The notes: generated from the sequence alone by a model not told the origin. A stretch of 26,636 bases of DNA from Clostridiales bacterium (GCA_019418025.1 DYCR01000005.1:44315-70950), one strand, 5' to 3'. Positions 1 to 8,978 are shown, counted from the stretch's first letter. Translations and numbers: made by a program.

Positions 1-1173
1 ATCCGTGATCCGCTCATCGCTGATGTACAACCCCAGTGCGCCGATGGCCGTCTCCTTCGGGAAGCACACCGGCTCCCTGCCTTGGATCTTAGCCGCCATG
101 GAGACCGCTGCCAAAAATCCGGAAGCCGCCGACTCCACATAGCCCTCTACGCCCGTCATCTGGCCGGCAAAGGCAACCATCGGATTCCGACGGTCTGCGT
201 AGAACCGATCCAGAAGCTTGGGCGAACACAGGAAAGTATTGCGGTGCATCACACCGTATCGGACATATTCTGCATTCCGCAGAGCGGGGATCATGGAAAA
301 GACACGCTTTTGCTCCCCGAATTTCAGATGCGTCTGGAAGCCGACCAGATTGTATACACTCTTTGCCGCATTATCCTGACGCAGCTGCACCACCGCATAG
401 GGCTCCTTCCCCGTTTTGGGATCGATCAACCCCACGGGCTTCAGCGGACCGTAGCGCAGGGTTTCAAAGCCGCGGCGGGCCATGACCTCCACGGGCATGC
501 AGCCCTCAAACACATTCTGATCCTCAAAGCCATGGACCTCGGCCTCCTCCGCCGACACCAGCTCCCTGATGAAGCCCTCGTACTCCTCTTTGTTCATGGC
601 ACAGTTTACATAATCTGCATTTCCCCGATCATAGCGGGACTGCCACCATGCCAGATCCATGTCCACGCTTTCCGCAGTGACCAAAGGCGCGGCTGCATCA
701 AAAAAGTGCAGATAATCCGTATGTCCGAAATATTCGGCAATGGCATCGCTCATGGCATCGCTGGTCAGCGGACCGGTGGCAACGATCACAGGTCCCTGAG
801 GGATTTGGGTCATTTCCTCATGGATCACGGTGATATTGGGATGATTTTTGATTTTTTCGGTGACCAAAGCAGAAAAGCCCTGACGGTCCACCGCCAATGC
901 TCCGCCTGCCTCTACCCGGGTCGCCTCGGCACACTCGAGAATCAGGCTGCCCATCCGGCGCAGCTCCTCCTTCAGCAGCCCTACGGCATTTTCAAGGCGG
1001 TCGCCTCTGAGCGAGTTGGAGCAGACAAGCTCCGCAAACTCGGCTGTATGATGGGCCGGAGTGGACTTGGTCGGGCGCATTTCGATCAGGTCTACCTGAA
1101 TGCCCCGCTTTGCCAGCTGCCATGCGGCCTCGGAACCGGCAAGACCGGCGCCGATCACAGTTGCTTTATTCAT
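1..1173 (-). CDS. trmFO: tRNA (uracil-54-C5)-methyltransferase, folate/FAD-dependent (3' end cut off)
   Basis: TrmFO methylates U54 in the T loop of tRNA, using methylenetetrahydrofolate as carbon donor and reduced FAD as reductant; it is a cytosolic flavoprotein. Reading the minus strand from ATG at 1173 gives MNKATVIGAGLAGSEAAWQL, a GxGxxG FAD-binding Rossmann start at residues 8-13, followed by the family hallmarks CSNSLRGD near residue 53, a TGPLTSD stretch, and FAGQMTGVEGYVESAASGF near the C terminus. 391 codons are inside the window; family members run to about 435 residues, so roughly 45 residues are missing beyond position 1. The ATG overlaps the TGA stop of topA as ATGA (1170-1173), so the two are probably translationally coupled. 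The order dprA-topA-trmFO is widespread in Firmicutes and supports the call. There is no internal frameshift. Confidence 0.95.
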   Translation of the reverse strand, partial: MNKATVIGAGLAGSEAAWQLAKRGIQVDLIEMRPTKSTPAHHTAEFAELVCSNSLRGDRLENAVGLLKEELRRMGSLILECAEATRVEAGGALAVDRQGFSALVTEKIKNHPNITVIHEEMTQIPQGPVIVATGPLTSDAMSDAIAEYFGHTDYLHFFDAAAPLVTAESVDMDLAWWQSRYDRGNADYVNCAMNKEEYEGFIRELVSAEEAEVHGFEDQNVFEGCMPVEVMARRGFETLRYGPLKPVGLIDPKTGKEPYAVVQLRQDNAAKSVYNLVGFQTHLKFGEQKRVFSMIPALRNAEYVRYGVMHRNTFLCSPKLLDRFYADRRNPMVAFAGQMTGVEGYVESAASGFLAAVSMAAKIQGREPVCFPKETAIGALGLYISDERITD

Positions 1174-3473
1174 GCGTCCCCTTCCTCCTTCTCAGTGCTT
1201 TTCTTCGCGGCTGTTTTCTTGGCAGCCTTCTTTGCAGGAGCCTTCTTGGCCGTCTTTTTCGCAGCCGCCTTTTTCGTTGTTTTTTTCTTTGCTGTTTTCT
1301 TTTCTTCCTTTTCCGCAGGGATCTCCTCAATCACCGCGGTTTCCGGATCTCCATGCTCCGTTGTCACCTTCCGGCGGTAGCCACGCTGATCCTCCGGCAG
1401 GAAGTTTTTACAGGCTTCGTTGATGCAGAAGCTCTTCATCCTGCCCTTGCCGGACTTTTTGAACAGGGTCTGACCGCACTCGGGGCAGTCCTCTGCCGTG
1501 GGTACGTCCCAGCTCATAAATCCGCATTCTGCACCGCGTTCACAGGCATAGTAGGCAAATCCGCGCTTGGATTTGCGCTTGAGCATGCCGCTGCCGCACT
1601 TGGGACAGCGACCGGGCATTTTCTCCACGATGGGCTTGGTAAAGCGGCAATCCGGAAAACCGGGGCATGCCAGGAAACGGCCGAACCGACCGCTTTTGAT
1701 GACCATGTTCTTACCGCACAGCTCGCAGATCTCCTCTGTTTCCTCCTCGGGGACCTTCAGTCGAACACCCTCAAGAGCAGCCTCAGCCGCCTCCATTTCC
1801 TGATGGAAGGAGCCGTAGAAATCAGCCAGCAGTGCTTTCCAGTCCTGCTTTCCCTCTTCTACCTCATCCAGCTGCCGCTCCATATTCGCCGTAAATTCAA
1901 CGTCGATGATATCATTGAAGCGCTCCATCATCAGTCCCGTGACCACTTCACCCAAGGGAGTGGGCTCCAGACGCTTTTCTTTTTTCACCACATATTCCCG
2001 ATCAAGGATCGTGGAAACGATGGATGCATAGGTGGAAGGACGTCCCACGCCCTTTTCTTCCATTGCCTTGACCAGTGTTGCTTCGGTGTAGCGGGCCGGA
2101 GGCTGCGTAAAGTGCTGTTCCTTTTTCTGTTCAGCCGCAGTCGCACGATCTCCCTGCGCAAGGTCAGGCAGCGGCGATCCAACTGCCTCAGTCTCCTCAT
2201 CTCTGCCCTCTTCATAGACGGCAATAAAGCCGGAAAAGCGCAGGCTCTGGTGACTGGAGCGGAAGGTATGTCCGGCGCACTCGGTATCGATAGAAACCGT
2301 GTCGTAAAGGGCATTGGCCATCTGGGATGCCAGAAAGCGGCTCCAAATCAGCTTGTAGAGCCGATACTGCTCCTTGCTCAGAGAGCCTTGGATACGCTCA
2401 GGGTCCAATTCCACATGAGTGGGGCGAATGGCTTCGTGGGCGTCCTGAGCATTGGACTTGGTCTTGAAGGTGTGGAAGGAGCCATAGTAATACTCCTTGC
2501 CATAGCGCACGTTGATAAAATCCCGCGCGGCGATCATCGCCTCGTCAGAAAGCCGCAGAGAGTCGGTACGCATATAGGTGATCAGACCCAGAGTGCCTTC
2601 CCCCTCTACATCGACACCTTCGTAAAGCTGCTGCGCAATGGCCATGGTCCGCTTCGGGGTCATGTTCAGCTTGCGGGAGGCCTCCTGCTGCAAGGTGGAG
2701 GTAGTGAAAGGAGGTGCCGCCGTGCGTTTTTTCTCCGCCTTGCGCACACCGGTAACGGTAAACTCCTTGCCGGTGATGTCCGCAATCACGGCATCCACCT
2801 GCTGCTCGTTCTCCAGTTCCTGCTTCTTGGGGCTGCCATAGTATTTTGCCGTAAAGCTGCCGGGCTTACCCACCCGATTCAGCTTCACGTCCAAGGACCA
2901 ATACTCCTTGGGTACAAAGGCGCGGACCTCATTTTCACGGTCCACCACTAGACGTGTTGCAACACTCTGGACGCGGCCCGCACTCAGACCGCGGCGGATC
3001 TTCTTCCATAGCAGCGGCGACAGCTGATAGCCGACGATTCGGTCCAGAACCCGTCTGGCCTGCTGGGCATCCACAAGATCCATGTCGATTTCCCGAGGAC
3101 TTGCGATTGCCTCCTGAACGACGCGCTGAGTGATCTCATTAAAGGTCACCCGATGGGCCTTTTCATCCGACAGCTTCAGCAGCTCCTTCAGATGCCACGA
3201 GATGGCTTCACCCTCACGGTCCGGGTCAGTTGCAAGGTAGACCGTGTCTACCTGCTTGGCTGAATCCTTCAGCTCGGAAATAATGCTCTCTTTTCCCTTA
3301 ACGGGGATATATCTAGGGTCGAATGTCTCAAGATCCACACCCATTACGCTTTTGGGCAGGTCCCGAAGGTGACCCATACTTGCCTTCACTATATAATCAG
3401 GTCCCAGATATTTTCCAATGGTCTTTGCCTTGGACGGGGACTCCACAATTACCAGATTACTTGCTTTAGCCAT
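1170..3473 (-). CDS. topA: DNA topoisomerase I (type IA)
   Basis: A type IA topoisomerase that relaxes negative supercoils by single-strand passage; 767 residues. The Toprim domain is at the N terminus (VESPSKAKTIGKYLG with Glu11; ATDPDREGE with Asp83, Asp85 and Glu87 as metal ligands). The catalytic tyrosine is Tyr300 in GLITYMRTDS. Three C4-type zinc modules follow at about residues 583-609, 623-650 and 663-688, each beginning CxxCG. Residues about 722-767 form a low-complexity tail of Lys and Ala with repeated KKTAKK/KKAAAKK blocks, as in histone H1-like proteins; such basic tails are known in some actinobacterial topoisomerases and usually raise DNA affinity. The start at 3473 has a GGAGG ribosome-binding site 7 nt upstream. 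It lies 19 nt after dprA and overlaps trmFO by 4 nt, so it belongs to the same operon. Confidence 0.98.
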   Translation of the reverse strand: MAKASNLVIVESPSKAKTIGKYLGPDYIVKASMGHLRDLPKSVMGVDLETFDPRYIPVKGKESIISELKDSAKQVDTVYLATDPDREGEAISWHLKELLKLSDEKAHRVTFNEITQRVVQEAIASPREIDMDLVDAQQARRVLDRIVGYQLSPLLWKKIRRGLSAGRVQSVATRLVVDRENEVRAFVPKEYWSLDVKLNRVGKPGSFTAKYYGSPKKQELENEQQVDAVIADITGKEFTVTGVRKAEKKRTAAPPFTTSTLQQEASRKLNMTPKRTMAIAQQLYEGVDVEGEGTLGLITYMRTDSLRLSDEAMIAARDFINVRYGKEYYYGSFHTFKTKSNAQDAHEAIRPTHVELDPERIQGSLSKEQYRLYKLIWSRFLASQMANALYDTVSIDTECAGHTFRSSHQSLRFSGFIAVYEEGRDEETEAVGSPLPDLAQGDRATAAEQKKEQHFTQPPARYTEATLVKAMEEKGVGRPSTYASIVSTILDREYVVKKEKRLEPTPLGEVVTGLMMERFNDIIDVEFTANMERQLDEVEEGKQDWKALLADFYGSFHQEMEAAEAALEGVRLKVPEEETEEICELCGKNMVIKSGRFGRFLACPGFPDCRFTKPIVEKMPGRCPKCGSGMLKRKSKRGFAYYACERGAECGFMSWDVPTAEDCPECGQTLFKKSGKGRMKSFCINEACKNFLPEDQRGYRRKVTTEHGDPETAVIEEIPAEKEEKKTAKKKTTKKAAAKKTAKKAPAKKAAKKTAAKKSTEKEEGDA

Positions 3474-3492
3474 GGATTTCCTCCAAAATTTT

Positions 3493-4761
3493 TCATTTTC
3501 TCCCAGCCAGTGCTACAAATCTGCCGGGAAGGCGGCGGACGATCCCCTTGACCTCCAACAGGGTCAGGCTCGCCAGAATGCTGCCTGCATTCAAGCCTGA
3601 TGCCTCGATCAGATCATCCACCAGCATCTGCCCGTCCGCCAACAGCTGAGCGATGGCACGCTCATCCTCAGACAGGGATGCTTCTACCTTTGCTAGGTCA
3701 ATATAAGTCTCATTTTCCTTGTTGTCAATGCTTTTTTGGGGAACGGTCCCCTTTTCCTCGGATCTTTTTTCCGGCTTTCTCTTTTTCTGGGCCACCTTGG
3801 CAACGGATTTTTCCCGCTGCCCGCGGACCAGCTTCAGCTCATCGGGATAAACCTGAAGTCTGGCATGCTCGCCGCCCTGCCGTATTTTCTCAGGGAACAG
3901 ATACCCGTATTCGCTGACCACATCCCATCCGCTGGAAACTGCGATCGCGCCGTCCCGCAGCAGCGCATTGCTGCCTGCGCCGGAGTCCACATCGATGTTG
4001 GATGGCACGACAAAAACGTCCCTGCCCTGATCGGATGCATACCGTGCCGTGATCAGAGCGCCGCTTCCCTTGGGTGCCTCCACTACCAGCACACCGCAGC
4101 TGAGGCCGCTGATGATCCGGTTTCTCCGCGGAAAATGGAAGCCCATAGGCGGTGTTCTCGGTGGGTACTCGGTCAGGATGCATCCATATCGCTCCAGATC
4201 TGCATAAAGCCCTCTGCTCGACGGAGGGTACACCACATCCGCCCCGCAGCCCAGTACACCGACAACACAGCCGCCGGCCGTCAACGCTCCGGACATCGCC
4301 ATGGAATCAATGCCGAAGGCTGCACCGGAAACCACCATGCCGCCGCAGGCACCGATCTGATACCCCAGACGCTTCGCTACCCCAAGACCGTAGGCCGAGG
4401 CACGCCTCGTCCCCACCACGCCGATCACCGGTTCCTGATCGAACTCCGGAAGCGTGCCTTTATAGTAAAGCACCAAGGGCGGGTCCGGAATGTTTTTCAG
4501 CCGCTCCGGGTAAGCCGCATCCTGAATGGTCAAAATATGGATTTTCTCAGCAAGGCATATATCCAGAATACTCTGCGCCGGGGCCAGATCCTTGTCATTC
4601 AGGCTGACAGCCGCCTCACGGCTGATCCCCTCAATGGCAGAGATTTCCCCCTCTGATGCGTAATATACCTGCTCAGGGTCGGAAAAATGGGAAAGAAGGG
4701 CCAATTTGTTCTGGTCACTCACAGCACCTCTGGTTGCAAACCAAACCCAATGTATCAGCAT
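3493..4761 (-). CDS. dprA: DNA processing protein DprA (Smf)
   Basis: DprA binds incoming single-stranded DNA during natural transformation, protects it and loads RecA. The protein is 422 residues from the chosen ATG. An N-terminal helical region (about 1-105) precedes the extended Rossmann domain (about 112-290) with GVVGTRRAS at 115-123, SGAAFGID at 145-152 and FPRRNRIISGLS at 210-221. A basic Lys/Arg-rich linker (about 310-350) leads to a C-terminal winged helix (about 363-418). A GTG at 4773 could extend it by four codons, but AGGTGG sits about 8 nt ahead of the ATG at 4761, and family members begin at this WVW segment, so the ATG is preferred. The gene is 23 nt downstream of the RNA methyltransferase gene. 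comF, another late competence gene, is at 19444-20097. In anaerobes DprA is often kept without a proven transformation state. Confidence 0.95.
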   Translation of the reverse strand: MLIHWVWFATRGAVSDQNKLALLSHFSDPEQVYYASEGEISAIEGISREAAVSLNDKDLAPAQSILDICLAEKIHILTIQDAAYPERLKNIPDPPLVLYYKGTLPEFDQEPVIGVVGTRRASAYGLGVAKRLGYQIGACGGMVVSGAAFGIDSMAMSGALTAGGCVVGVLGCGADVVYPPSSRGLYADLERYGCILTEYPPRTPPMGFHFPRRNRIISGLSCGVLVVEAPKGSGALITARYASDQGRDVFVVPSNIDVDSGAGSNALLRDGAIAVSSGWDVVSEYGYLFPEKIRQGGEHARLQVYPDELKLVRGQREKSVAKVAQKKRKPEKRSEEKGTVPQKSIDNKENETYIDLAKVEASLSEDERAIAQLLADGQMLVDDLIEASGLNAGSILASLTLLEVKGIVRRLPGRFVALAGRK

Positions 4762-4784
4762 CTTCTTTCCCACCTATTCTATCT

Positions 4785-5543
4785 TTATGGTTTTTCTGCA
4801 CGGATCTGCCACATGACAATGGCTGCCGCCACCGCTGCATTCAGCGATTCGCAGTGGGGGTTCATAGGGATGATCAGCTCTTGATCGGCACAGGCCATGA
4901 TCTCCTGGCGCACACCTCTTCCCTCACTGCCGATCACCAGAGCCATCCGGCCCACATCCGCGCTGCGGATATCCACAGCACGGGGGCTCAGAGCCGTCAC
5001 CCCAACAGGGACTCCGGCTTCTGCGCATGCCTTCTGCACCTGTTCCCAGCTGCTCTGCATCACCGGCCTGCGGAACACCGCACCCATGCTCGCCCGAACC
5101 GTTTTCCAGTTGTAGGGGTCTGCACATCCATCCAACAGCACCACCGGCACATCCAATGCGTCGGCCGTGCGTATGATGGTCCCCACATTCCCCGGGTCCT
5201 GTATTCCATCCAGGATCAGCATCCCGGGCTCGGGGATAAAATCTGTTTTTTCAGGGAGCTGACACACAAACAGCGCACCCTGAGGCGCCTCCATCGGGGA
5301 AACAGACTGCATCACATCCTCAGGCACACGAACGACCCGAACATGCTCCGGCATCCCCTTGACCTCCACTCCGTCGGTCAGCAGGACCGTCTGCAGCCCC
5401 GGGAAGAACCGGACTGCCTCCTCAAGCAGCTTGGTGCCGTCTGCCGCAAACAGTCCCTCCTTTTGGCGGGCGCTTCGGCTGGAAAGCAGCCTGCGCACCT
5501 GCTGGATCAGCGGATTTTTTCTGGAAGTGATACGCTCTTCCAT
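4785..5543 (-). CDS. TrmH-family (SpoU/SPOUT) RNA 2'-O-methyltransferase
   Basis: A predicted S-adenosylmethionine-dependent 2'-O-ribose methyltransferase of rRNA or tRNA; 252 residues. The N-terminal substrate-binding part (about 1-95) contains SRKNPLIQQVRRLL and FAADGTKLLEEA, as in the SpoU substrate-binding domain. The C-terminal trefoil-knot domain has motif 1 DPGNVGTIIRTADA (116-129), motif 2 GSEGRGV (205-211) and motif 3 IPMNPHCESLNAAVA (225-239). These define the family but not the target nucleotide; RlmB and the YsgA-like group are both possible, so no gene symbol is given. Its ATG overlaps the TAA of ktrA as TAATG (5541-5545), indicating coupled translation. Confidence 0.92.
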   Translation of the reverse strand: MEERITSRKNPLIQQVRRLLSSRSARQKEGLFAADGTKLLEEAVRFFPGLQTVLLTDGVEVKGMPEHVRVVRVPEDVMQSVSPMEAPQGALFVCQLPEKTDFIPEPGMLILDGIQDPGNVGTIIRTADALDVPVVLLDGCADPYNWKTVRASMGAVFRRPVMQSSWEQVQKACAEAGVPVGVTALSPRAVDIRSADVGRMALVIGSEGRGVRQEIMACADQELIIPMNPHCESLNAAVAAAIVMWQIRAEKP

Positions 5544-6190
5544 TACAAGCTCTGAATCACGGTCAGGGCATCATAGCCCCCCAGCAGCACCATAACGTCG
5601 TTCTGATTCACCACATAATCAGCAGGAGGAGAGATCTTAACGCCGTGACTGGTGCGCACTGCGATGATGTTGACCCCCAGCTTTGCACGGACATTCAGCT
5701 CCCGCAGGTCATGCCCCACCCATTTCTCAGGTGCAGGGACTTCTACGATGCCGTAGTCCGTGGAAAGCTCGATATACTCCAAAACATTGGCACTGGCCAG
5801 ACTGTGGGCCAGTCGATCTGCAACTTCCTTTTCCGGGATCACCACACGGTCGGCCCCCAGCTTTTCCAGAACACGGCGGTGTGCCTCGTCCTTTGCCTTG
5901 CACACGATCTTGGGCACACCAAGCTCCTGCAGGTTCATCGTCGCCATGACCGACGCAGCCAGAGAATCGCCGATGGCGACCACGGCACAGTCACATTCCT
6001 TGACACCCAGAGCCATCAGAACATCCTTGTCCTGAGCATCCGCCACTGCCGCATTTGTCACGCAGCCGCTGACCTGCTGGACAAGCTCTGCATTCGTATC
6101 GATGGCAAGGACTTCATTGCCCAATGCACACAGCTGCTGAGCCACCCGCTCGCCAAACCGTCCAAGTCCAATTATCACATAACTTTTCAT
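5543..6190 (-). CDS. ktrA: Potassium uptake regulatory subunit KtrA/TrkA (RCK protein)
   Basis: A cytosolic gating ring subunit that binds nucleotides and controls the KtrB potassium channel-like transporter. The 215-residue length fits a single-RCK KtrA or KtrC protein rather than the double-length TrkA of enterobacteria. The RCK_N Rossmann fold begins at once, with GLGRFG at 8-13 and the adenosine-ribose acidic residue at Asp31 (LAIDTN). An RCK_C domain occupies about 140-215; in Firmicute KtrA this domain binds cyclic di-AMP. The ribosome-binding site TAGGAGG includes the stop codon of ktrB, leaving a gap of only 9 nt, so transporter and regulator are made together. Confidence 0.93.
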   Translation of the reverse strand: MKSYVIIGLGRFGERVAQQLCALGNEVLAIDTNAELVQQVSGCVTNAAVADAQDKDVLMALGVKECDCAVVAIGDSLAASVMATMNLQELGVPKIVCKAKDEAHRRVLEKLGADRVVIPEKEVADRLAHSLASANVLEYIELSTDYGIVEVPAPEKWVGHDLRELNVRAKLGVNIIAVRTSHGVKISPPADYVVNQNDVMVLLGGYDALTVIQSL

Positions 6191-6199
6191 AAGATCCTC

Positions 6200-7579
6200 C
6201 TAGCCGATCAACAGCTTTGTTTCTGCATAGCGGAACCGCTCCTGAACCCGGTCCCCCATCAGGAAGCCCAGAGAAATGGTAAGTACGCCCACTCGGCCGA
6301 AATACATAAATAGAATAATCAAATATTGAGAGCTTACGCTCAGATTTCCGGAGCCGCCGGAGCTAAGGCCCACAGTTGCCAGTGCAGACGCCGTCTCAAA
6401 CAGGGCATCCACAAAGGAGAATCCCGAGGTAATGGAAATATAGATACCGCCGAGGAACGTGAGCATGATCATGATCATACTGATGATCATTGCATCCAGT
6501 GCCTGATAATTGGGAATAGAGCGCTTGTAGATGGTGACCGTCTCCTTGCCTCTTGCCCGGGCGCAGATGTACAGCAGCATGACTACCACCGTCACCGTTT
6601 TCATACCGCCGGCAGTGGAGCCGGAGGAGCCGCCGATGAGCATGACACCCGTCGAGACAGCCTTGCCCGCATCCGTCAGCTTCGCCTGATCGATACCGGC
6701 AAAGCCCGCCGTACGCAGACTGACCGACTGGAACGAGGATGCAAGGATCTTATCGTACCACGCCATGTTGCCGATCGTCTCAGGGTTGTTCCATTCGATC
6801 AGTGCAATGGCAGCGGTGCCGCCCACGATCAGCACGGCGGTGATGGTCAGGACCAGCTTTGTGTAGACGCTGAACTTTTTGAATTTGCGCACGTGGATCA
6901 CTTCATCCCACACAAAAAAGCCCAAACCGCCCACGACGATCAGCGCCATCAGGGTCAGATTGACAACAGGATCGGTAGCATACCGCATGATACTGGTCCC
7001 CGGGTCAAAAGAACCCATGATATCAAATCCTGCATTGCAGAACGCGGATATCGAGTGGAATATTCCCCACCGCAGGGCTTTGAAAAAGCCAAGCTCCGAC
7101 CAGAATCGCAGGGTCAGTATCGCCGCGCCTGCCGCCTGCACGCTCAGGCTGCCGAATAAAACAAGCTTTTGCAGACGGACGATGCCGTGAACATCGTTCA
7201 TGCTCATCGCCTGTGCCATGACCATTCTCTGCTTCAGACCGACCTTGCGCCCCAGCATGAATATGACCAGTGAAGCTGCGGACATGAAGCCCAGACCGCC
7301 GATCTCGATCAGACAAAGGATCACGATCTGGCCAAATCCGCTCCACTGTGTCCACGTATCGAACAAAACAAGTCCCGTCACGCAGGTGGCAGAAGTCGCC
7401 GTGAACAGCGCCGAGCGAAAATCAACGCCGATCCCGCTTCTGGACGCGATCGGCAGGGTCAGCAGCAGCGCCCCCGTTAAAATAATAAGTGCAAACGCGA
7501 TCGCAACGATCTGCGTCGTGCTGACATGGGTCATCAGCTTGTTCATCCAACGCTTACAGGCGTGGAATTTGCAAACCAT
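6200..7579 (-). CDS. ktrB: Potassium uptake transporter KtrB (TrkH/KtrB family)
   Basis: The membrane subunit of a Ktr-type K+ uptake system, 459 residues with hydrophobic helices throughout. The four pore-loop repeats of the family are visible, each placing a selectivity-filter glycine: SATCVTGL, SAFCNAGFD, SLRTAGFAG and SALATVGLSSG. The gate-loop region contains a Gly/Ser stretch (GGSSGSTAGGMK) as in KtrB and TrkH. The start at 7579 is the first ATG, about 13 nt behind AAGGAGG, with a further AGGGGAG in between. The first approximately 15 residues are basic and polar (MVCKFHACKRW), ahead of the first membrane span. This is the first gene of the operon and is read from the promoter at 7620-7647. 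The leader is too short for a cyclic di-AMP riboswitch. Confidence 0.95.
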   Translation of the reverse strand: MVCKFHACKRWMNKLMTHVSTTQIVAIAFALIILTGALLLTLPIASRSGIGVDFRSALFTATSATCVTGLVLFDTWTQWSGFGQIVILCLIEIGGLGFMSAASLVIFMLGRKVGLKQRMVMAQAMSMNDVHGIVRLQKLVLFGSLSVQAAGAAILTLRFWSELGFFKALRWGIFHSISAFCNAGFDIMGSFDPGTSIMRYATDPVVNLTLMALIVVGGLGFFVWDEVIHVRKFKKFSVYTKLVLTITAVLIVGGTAAIALIEWNNPETIGNMAWYDKILASSFQSVSLRTAGFAGIDQAKLTDAGKAVSTGVMLIGGSSGSTAGGMKTVTVVVMLLYICARARGKETVTIYKRSIPNYQALDAMIISMIMIMLTFLGGIYISITSGFSFVDALFETASALATVGLSSGGSGNLSVSSQYLIILFMYFGRVGVLTISLGFLMGDRVQERFRYAETKLLIG

Positions 7580-7619
7580 ATGGTCTCCCCTTCCTCCTTA
7601 TAATTTCTATAATTTATAC

Positions 7620-7647
7620 ATTATAACAACCAAACAGGATTTTGCAA
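7620..7647 (-). promoter_or_regulatory. Sigma-A promoter of the ktrB-ktrA-dprA-topA-trmFO operon
   Basis: On the minus strand there is a -35 TTGCAA (7642-7647), a 16-bp spacer, and a perfect -10 TATAAT (7620-7625). Transcription would begin near 7613, about 34 nt ahead of the ktrB ATG. It is the only convincing promoter seen for the six-gene block below it. Confidence 0.75.
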
Positions 7648-7680
7648 GCTTTATTTACGAAAGTAATCCTTTCGCAGCAA

Positions 7681-7711
7681 CAGGGTGTGCAGGCAGACCC
7701 GGCACACCCTG
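7681..7711 (-). terminator. Hairpin after pepT (probable terminator)
   Basis: A perfect 10-bp inverted repeat, CAGGGTGTGC at 7681-7690 with GCACACCCTG at 7702-7711 and an 11-nt loop, begins 5 nt after the pepT stop. The downstream T content on the minus strand is modest (TTGCTGCG), so termination may be incomplete. A second small hairpin (CGAAAG/CTTTCG, 7658-7674) follows and overlaps the region upstream of the ktrB promoter. Confidence 0.5.
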
Positions 7712-7715
7712 GGCA

Positions 7716-8930
7716 TTATTTCTTCAGATCCGGGTCAGTGAATATTTCGATCAGGATCTTGGTGCAGGCTTCCATCTCCTCCACCACCGCATACTCAAAG
7801 CGGCCGTGGAAGTTCTGTCCTCCTGTGCCGAGGTTCGGACAGGGCAGGCCCATATAGCTGAGTCTTGCACCGTCGGTGCCGCCGCGGATGGGGACAAACT
7901 TCGCCGGAACGCCGACACGCTCCATGGCAGCCTGCGCACGCTCTACCACGTACATCACCGGCTCGATCTGGCGGCGCATGTTGTAGTAGCTGTCATTGAT
8001 CTCCACTTCCACCGTGCCGTCGCCGTAAATGCTGTCAAGGTAGACCGCGATCTGGTAGAACCGATCCTTCTTCTGTTCAAACCGCTCGTCATCGTGATCT
8101 CTGATGATATAGTGAAGGGTCGCCTTCTCCACCTCGCCGGTCATATCCGTCAGCATACTGAAGCCCTCATACCCCTCGGTGGATTCTGCCCGCTCATGCA
8201 CCGGCAGCATGGAATGGAACTCCATCGCCACCTGAGATGCGTTGATCAGCTTGTTTTTGGCAGAACCGGGGTGGATGCTCAGGCCCTTGACCGTGACCAC
8301 AGCAGCTGCGGCATTGAAGTTTTCAAACTCGATGCCGCCCAATTCGCTGCCATCGCAGGTATAGGCATAATCCGCGCCGAAATGATCCACGTCGAATTCA
8401 TCCGCGCCGCGTCCCACCTCTTCATCCGGGGTAAAGCCGATTTTCAAAGTGGCATGACGGGGCTTATTCTGAATCAGATATTCCGCACAGGTCAGGATCT
8501 CGGCAATCCCGGCCTTGTCATCAGCACCCAGCAGCGTGGTCCCATCGGTCACCACCAGATGCTTGCCCACGCAGTTGTTCAGGTAAGGATATTCCGATGC
8601 CGACAGGTAGATCTGCTGCTGCTCATTGAGGCAGACGTCACTTCCGTCAAAGGCAACCACCTTCGCCTGAATGTGATCGCCGGGAGCGGCAGGCGCCGTA
8701 TCCATGTGGGCAATCAGCCCGATGGTGGGCAGCTCCGGGTCGCCGGGAACCGTACCATACACATATCCATACTCGTCCATGTGGGCATCCTCGATGCCCA
8801 TTGCCAGCATTTCTTCCACCAGTGCCTGTCCCAGCACCTTCTGAGACTGGGTCGTCGGACAGGTCTTGGATGTCTCGTCCGAAGTGGTGTGGAAGGTTAC
8901 ATAACGCAGCAAACGCTCAACAGCTGTCAT
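7716..8930 (-). CDS. pepT: Peptidase T (tripeptide aminopeptidase)
   Basis: A cytosolic M20-family zinc aminopeptidase that removes the N-terminal residue from tripeptides. From the chosen ATG it has 404 residues, close to the roughly 408 of well-studied PepT. The metal and catalytic motifs are present: LIAHMDTAP (His75, Asp77), LLGADDKAGIAE (bridging Asp137), FTPDEEVGRGAD (Glu170/Glu171) and a late IRGGTDGARLS. ATG 8930 is preferred over the in-frame ATG at 8966 because AAGGAGG lies 9 nt upstream and PepT homologs start at this point. The ribosome-binding site comes only about a dozen bases after the ackA terminator, leaving no obvious room for a private promoter. It is likely used in peptide fermentation or recycling. 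Confidence 0.96.
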   Translation of the reverse strand: MTAVERLLRYVTFHTTSDETSKTCPTTQSQKVLGQALVEEMLAMGIEDAHMDEYGYVYGTVPGDPELPTIGLIAHMDTAPAAPGDHIQAKVVAFDGSDVCLNEQQQIYLSASEYPYLNNCVGKHLVVTDGTTLLGADDKAGIAEILTCAEYLIQNKPRHATLKIGFTPDEEVGRGADEFDVDHFGADYAYTCDGSELGGIEFENFNAAAAVVTVKGLSIHPGSAKNKLINASQVAMEFHSMLPVHERAESTEGYEGFSMLTDMTGEVEKATLHYIIRDHDDERFEQKKDRFYQIAVYLDSIYGDGTVEVEINDSYYNMRRQIEPVMYVVERAQAAMERVGVPAKFVPIRGGTDGARLSYMGLPCPNLGTGGQNFHGRFEYAVVEEMEACTKILIEIFTDPDLKK

Positions 8931-8951
8931 ATTCCTGACCTCCTTAATCAG

Positions 8952-8978
8952 AAAGGGCCGCCGCATTTGCGGCGGCCC
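8952..8978 (-). terminator. Rho-independent terminator of ackA
   Basis: A perfect 10-bp GC-rich stem, GGGCCGCCGC (8955-8964) with GCGGCGGCCC (8969-8978) and a 4-nt loop. On the minus strand it is followed by TTTCTGATT. It lies 15 nt beyond the ackA stop and just ahead of the pepT ribosome-binding site. The T tract is short, which would allow some read-through into pepT. Confidence 0.85.

Noticed and set aside
82..2951. Long plus-strand open frames opposite trmFO and topA
   Set aside because: Mirror frames of two well-recognised genes; no ribosome-binding site or family motifs.
7580..7660. A cyclic di-AMP (ydaO-type) riboswitch before ktrB
   Set aside because: The leader from the predicted start to the ATG is about 34 nt, far too short, and no conserved riboswitch elements were seen.
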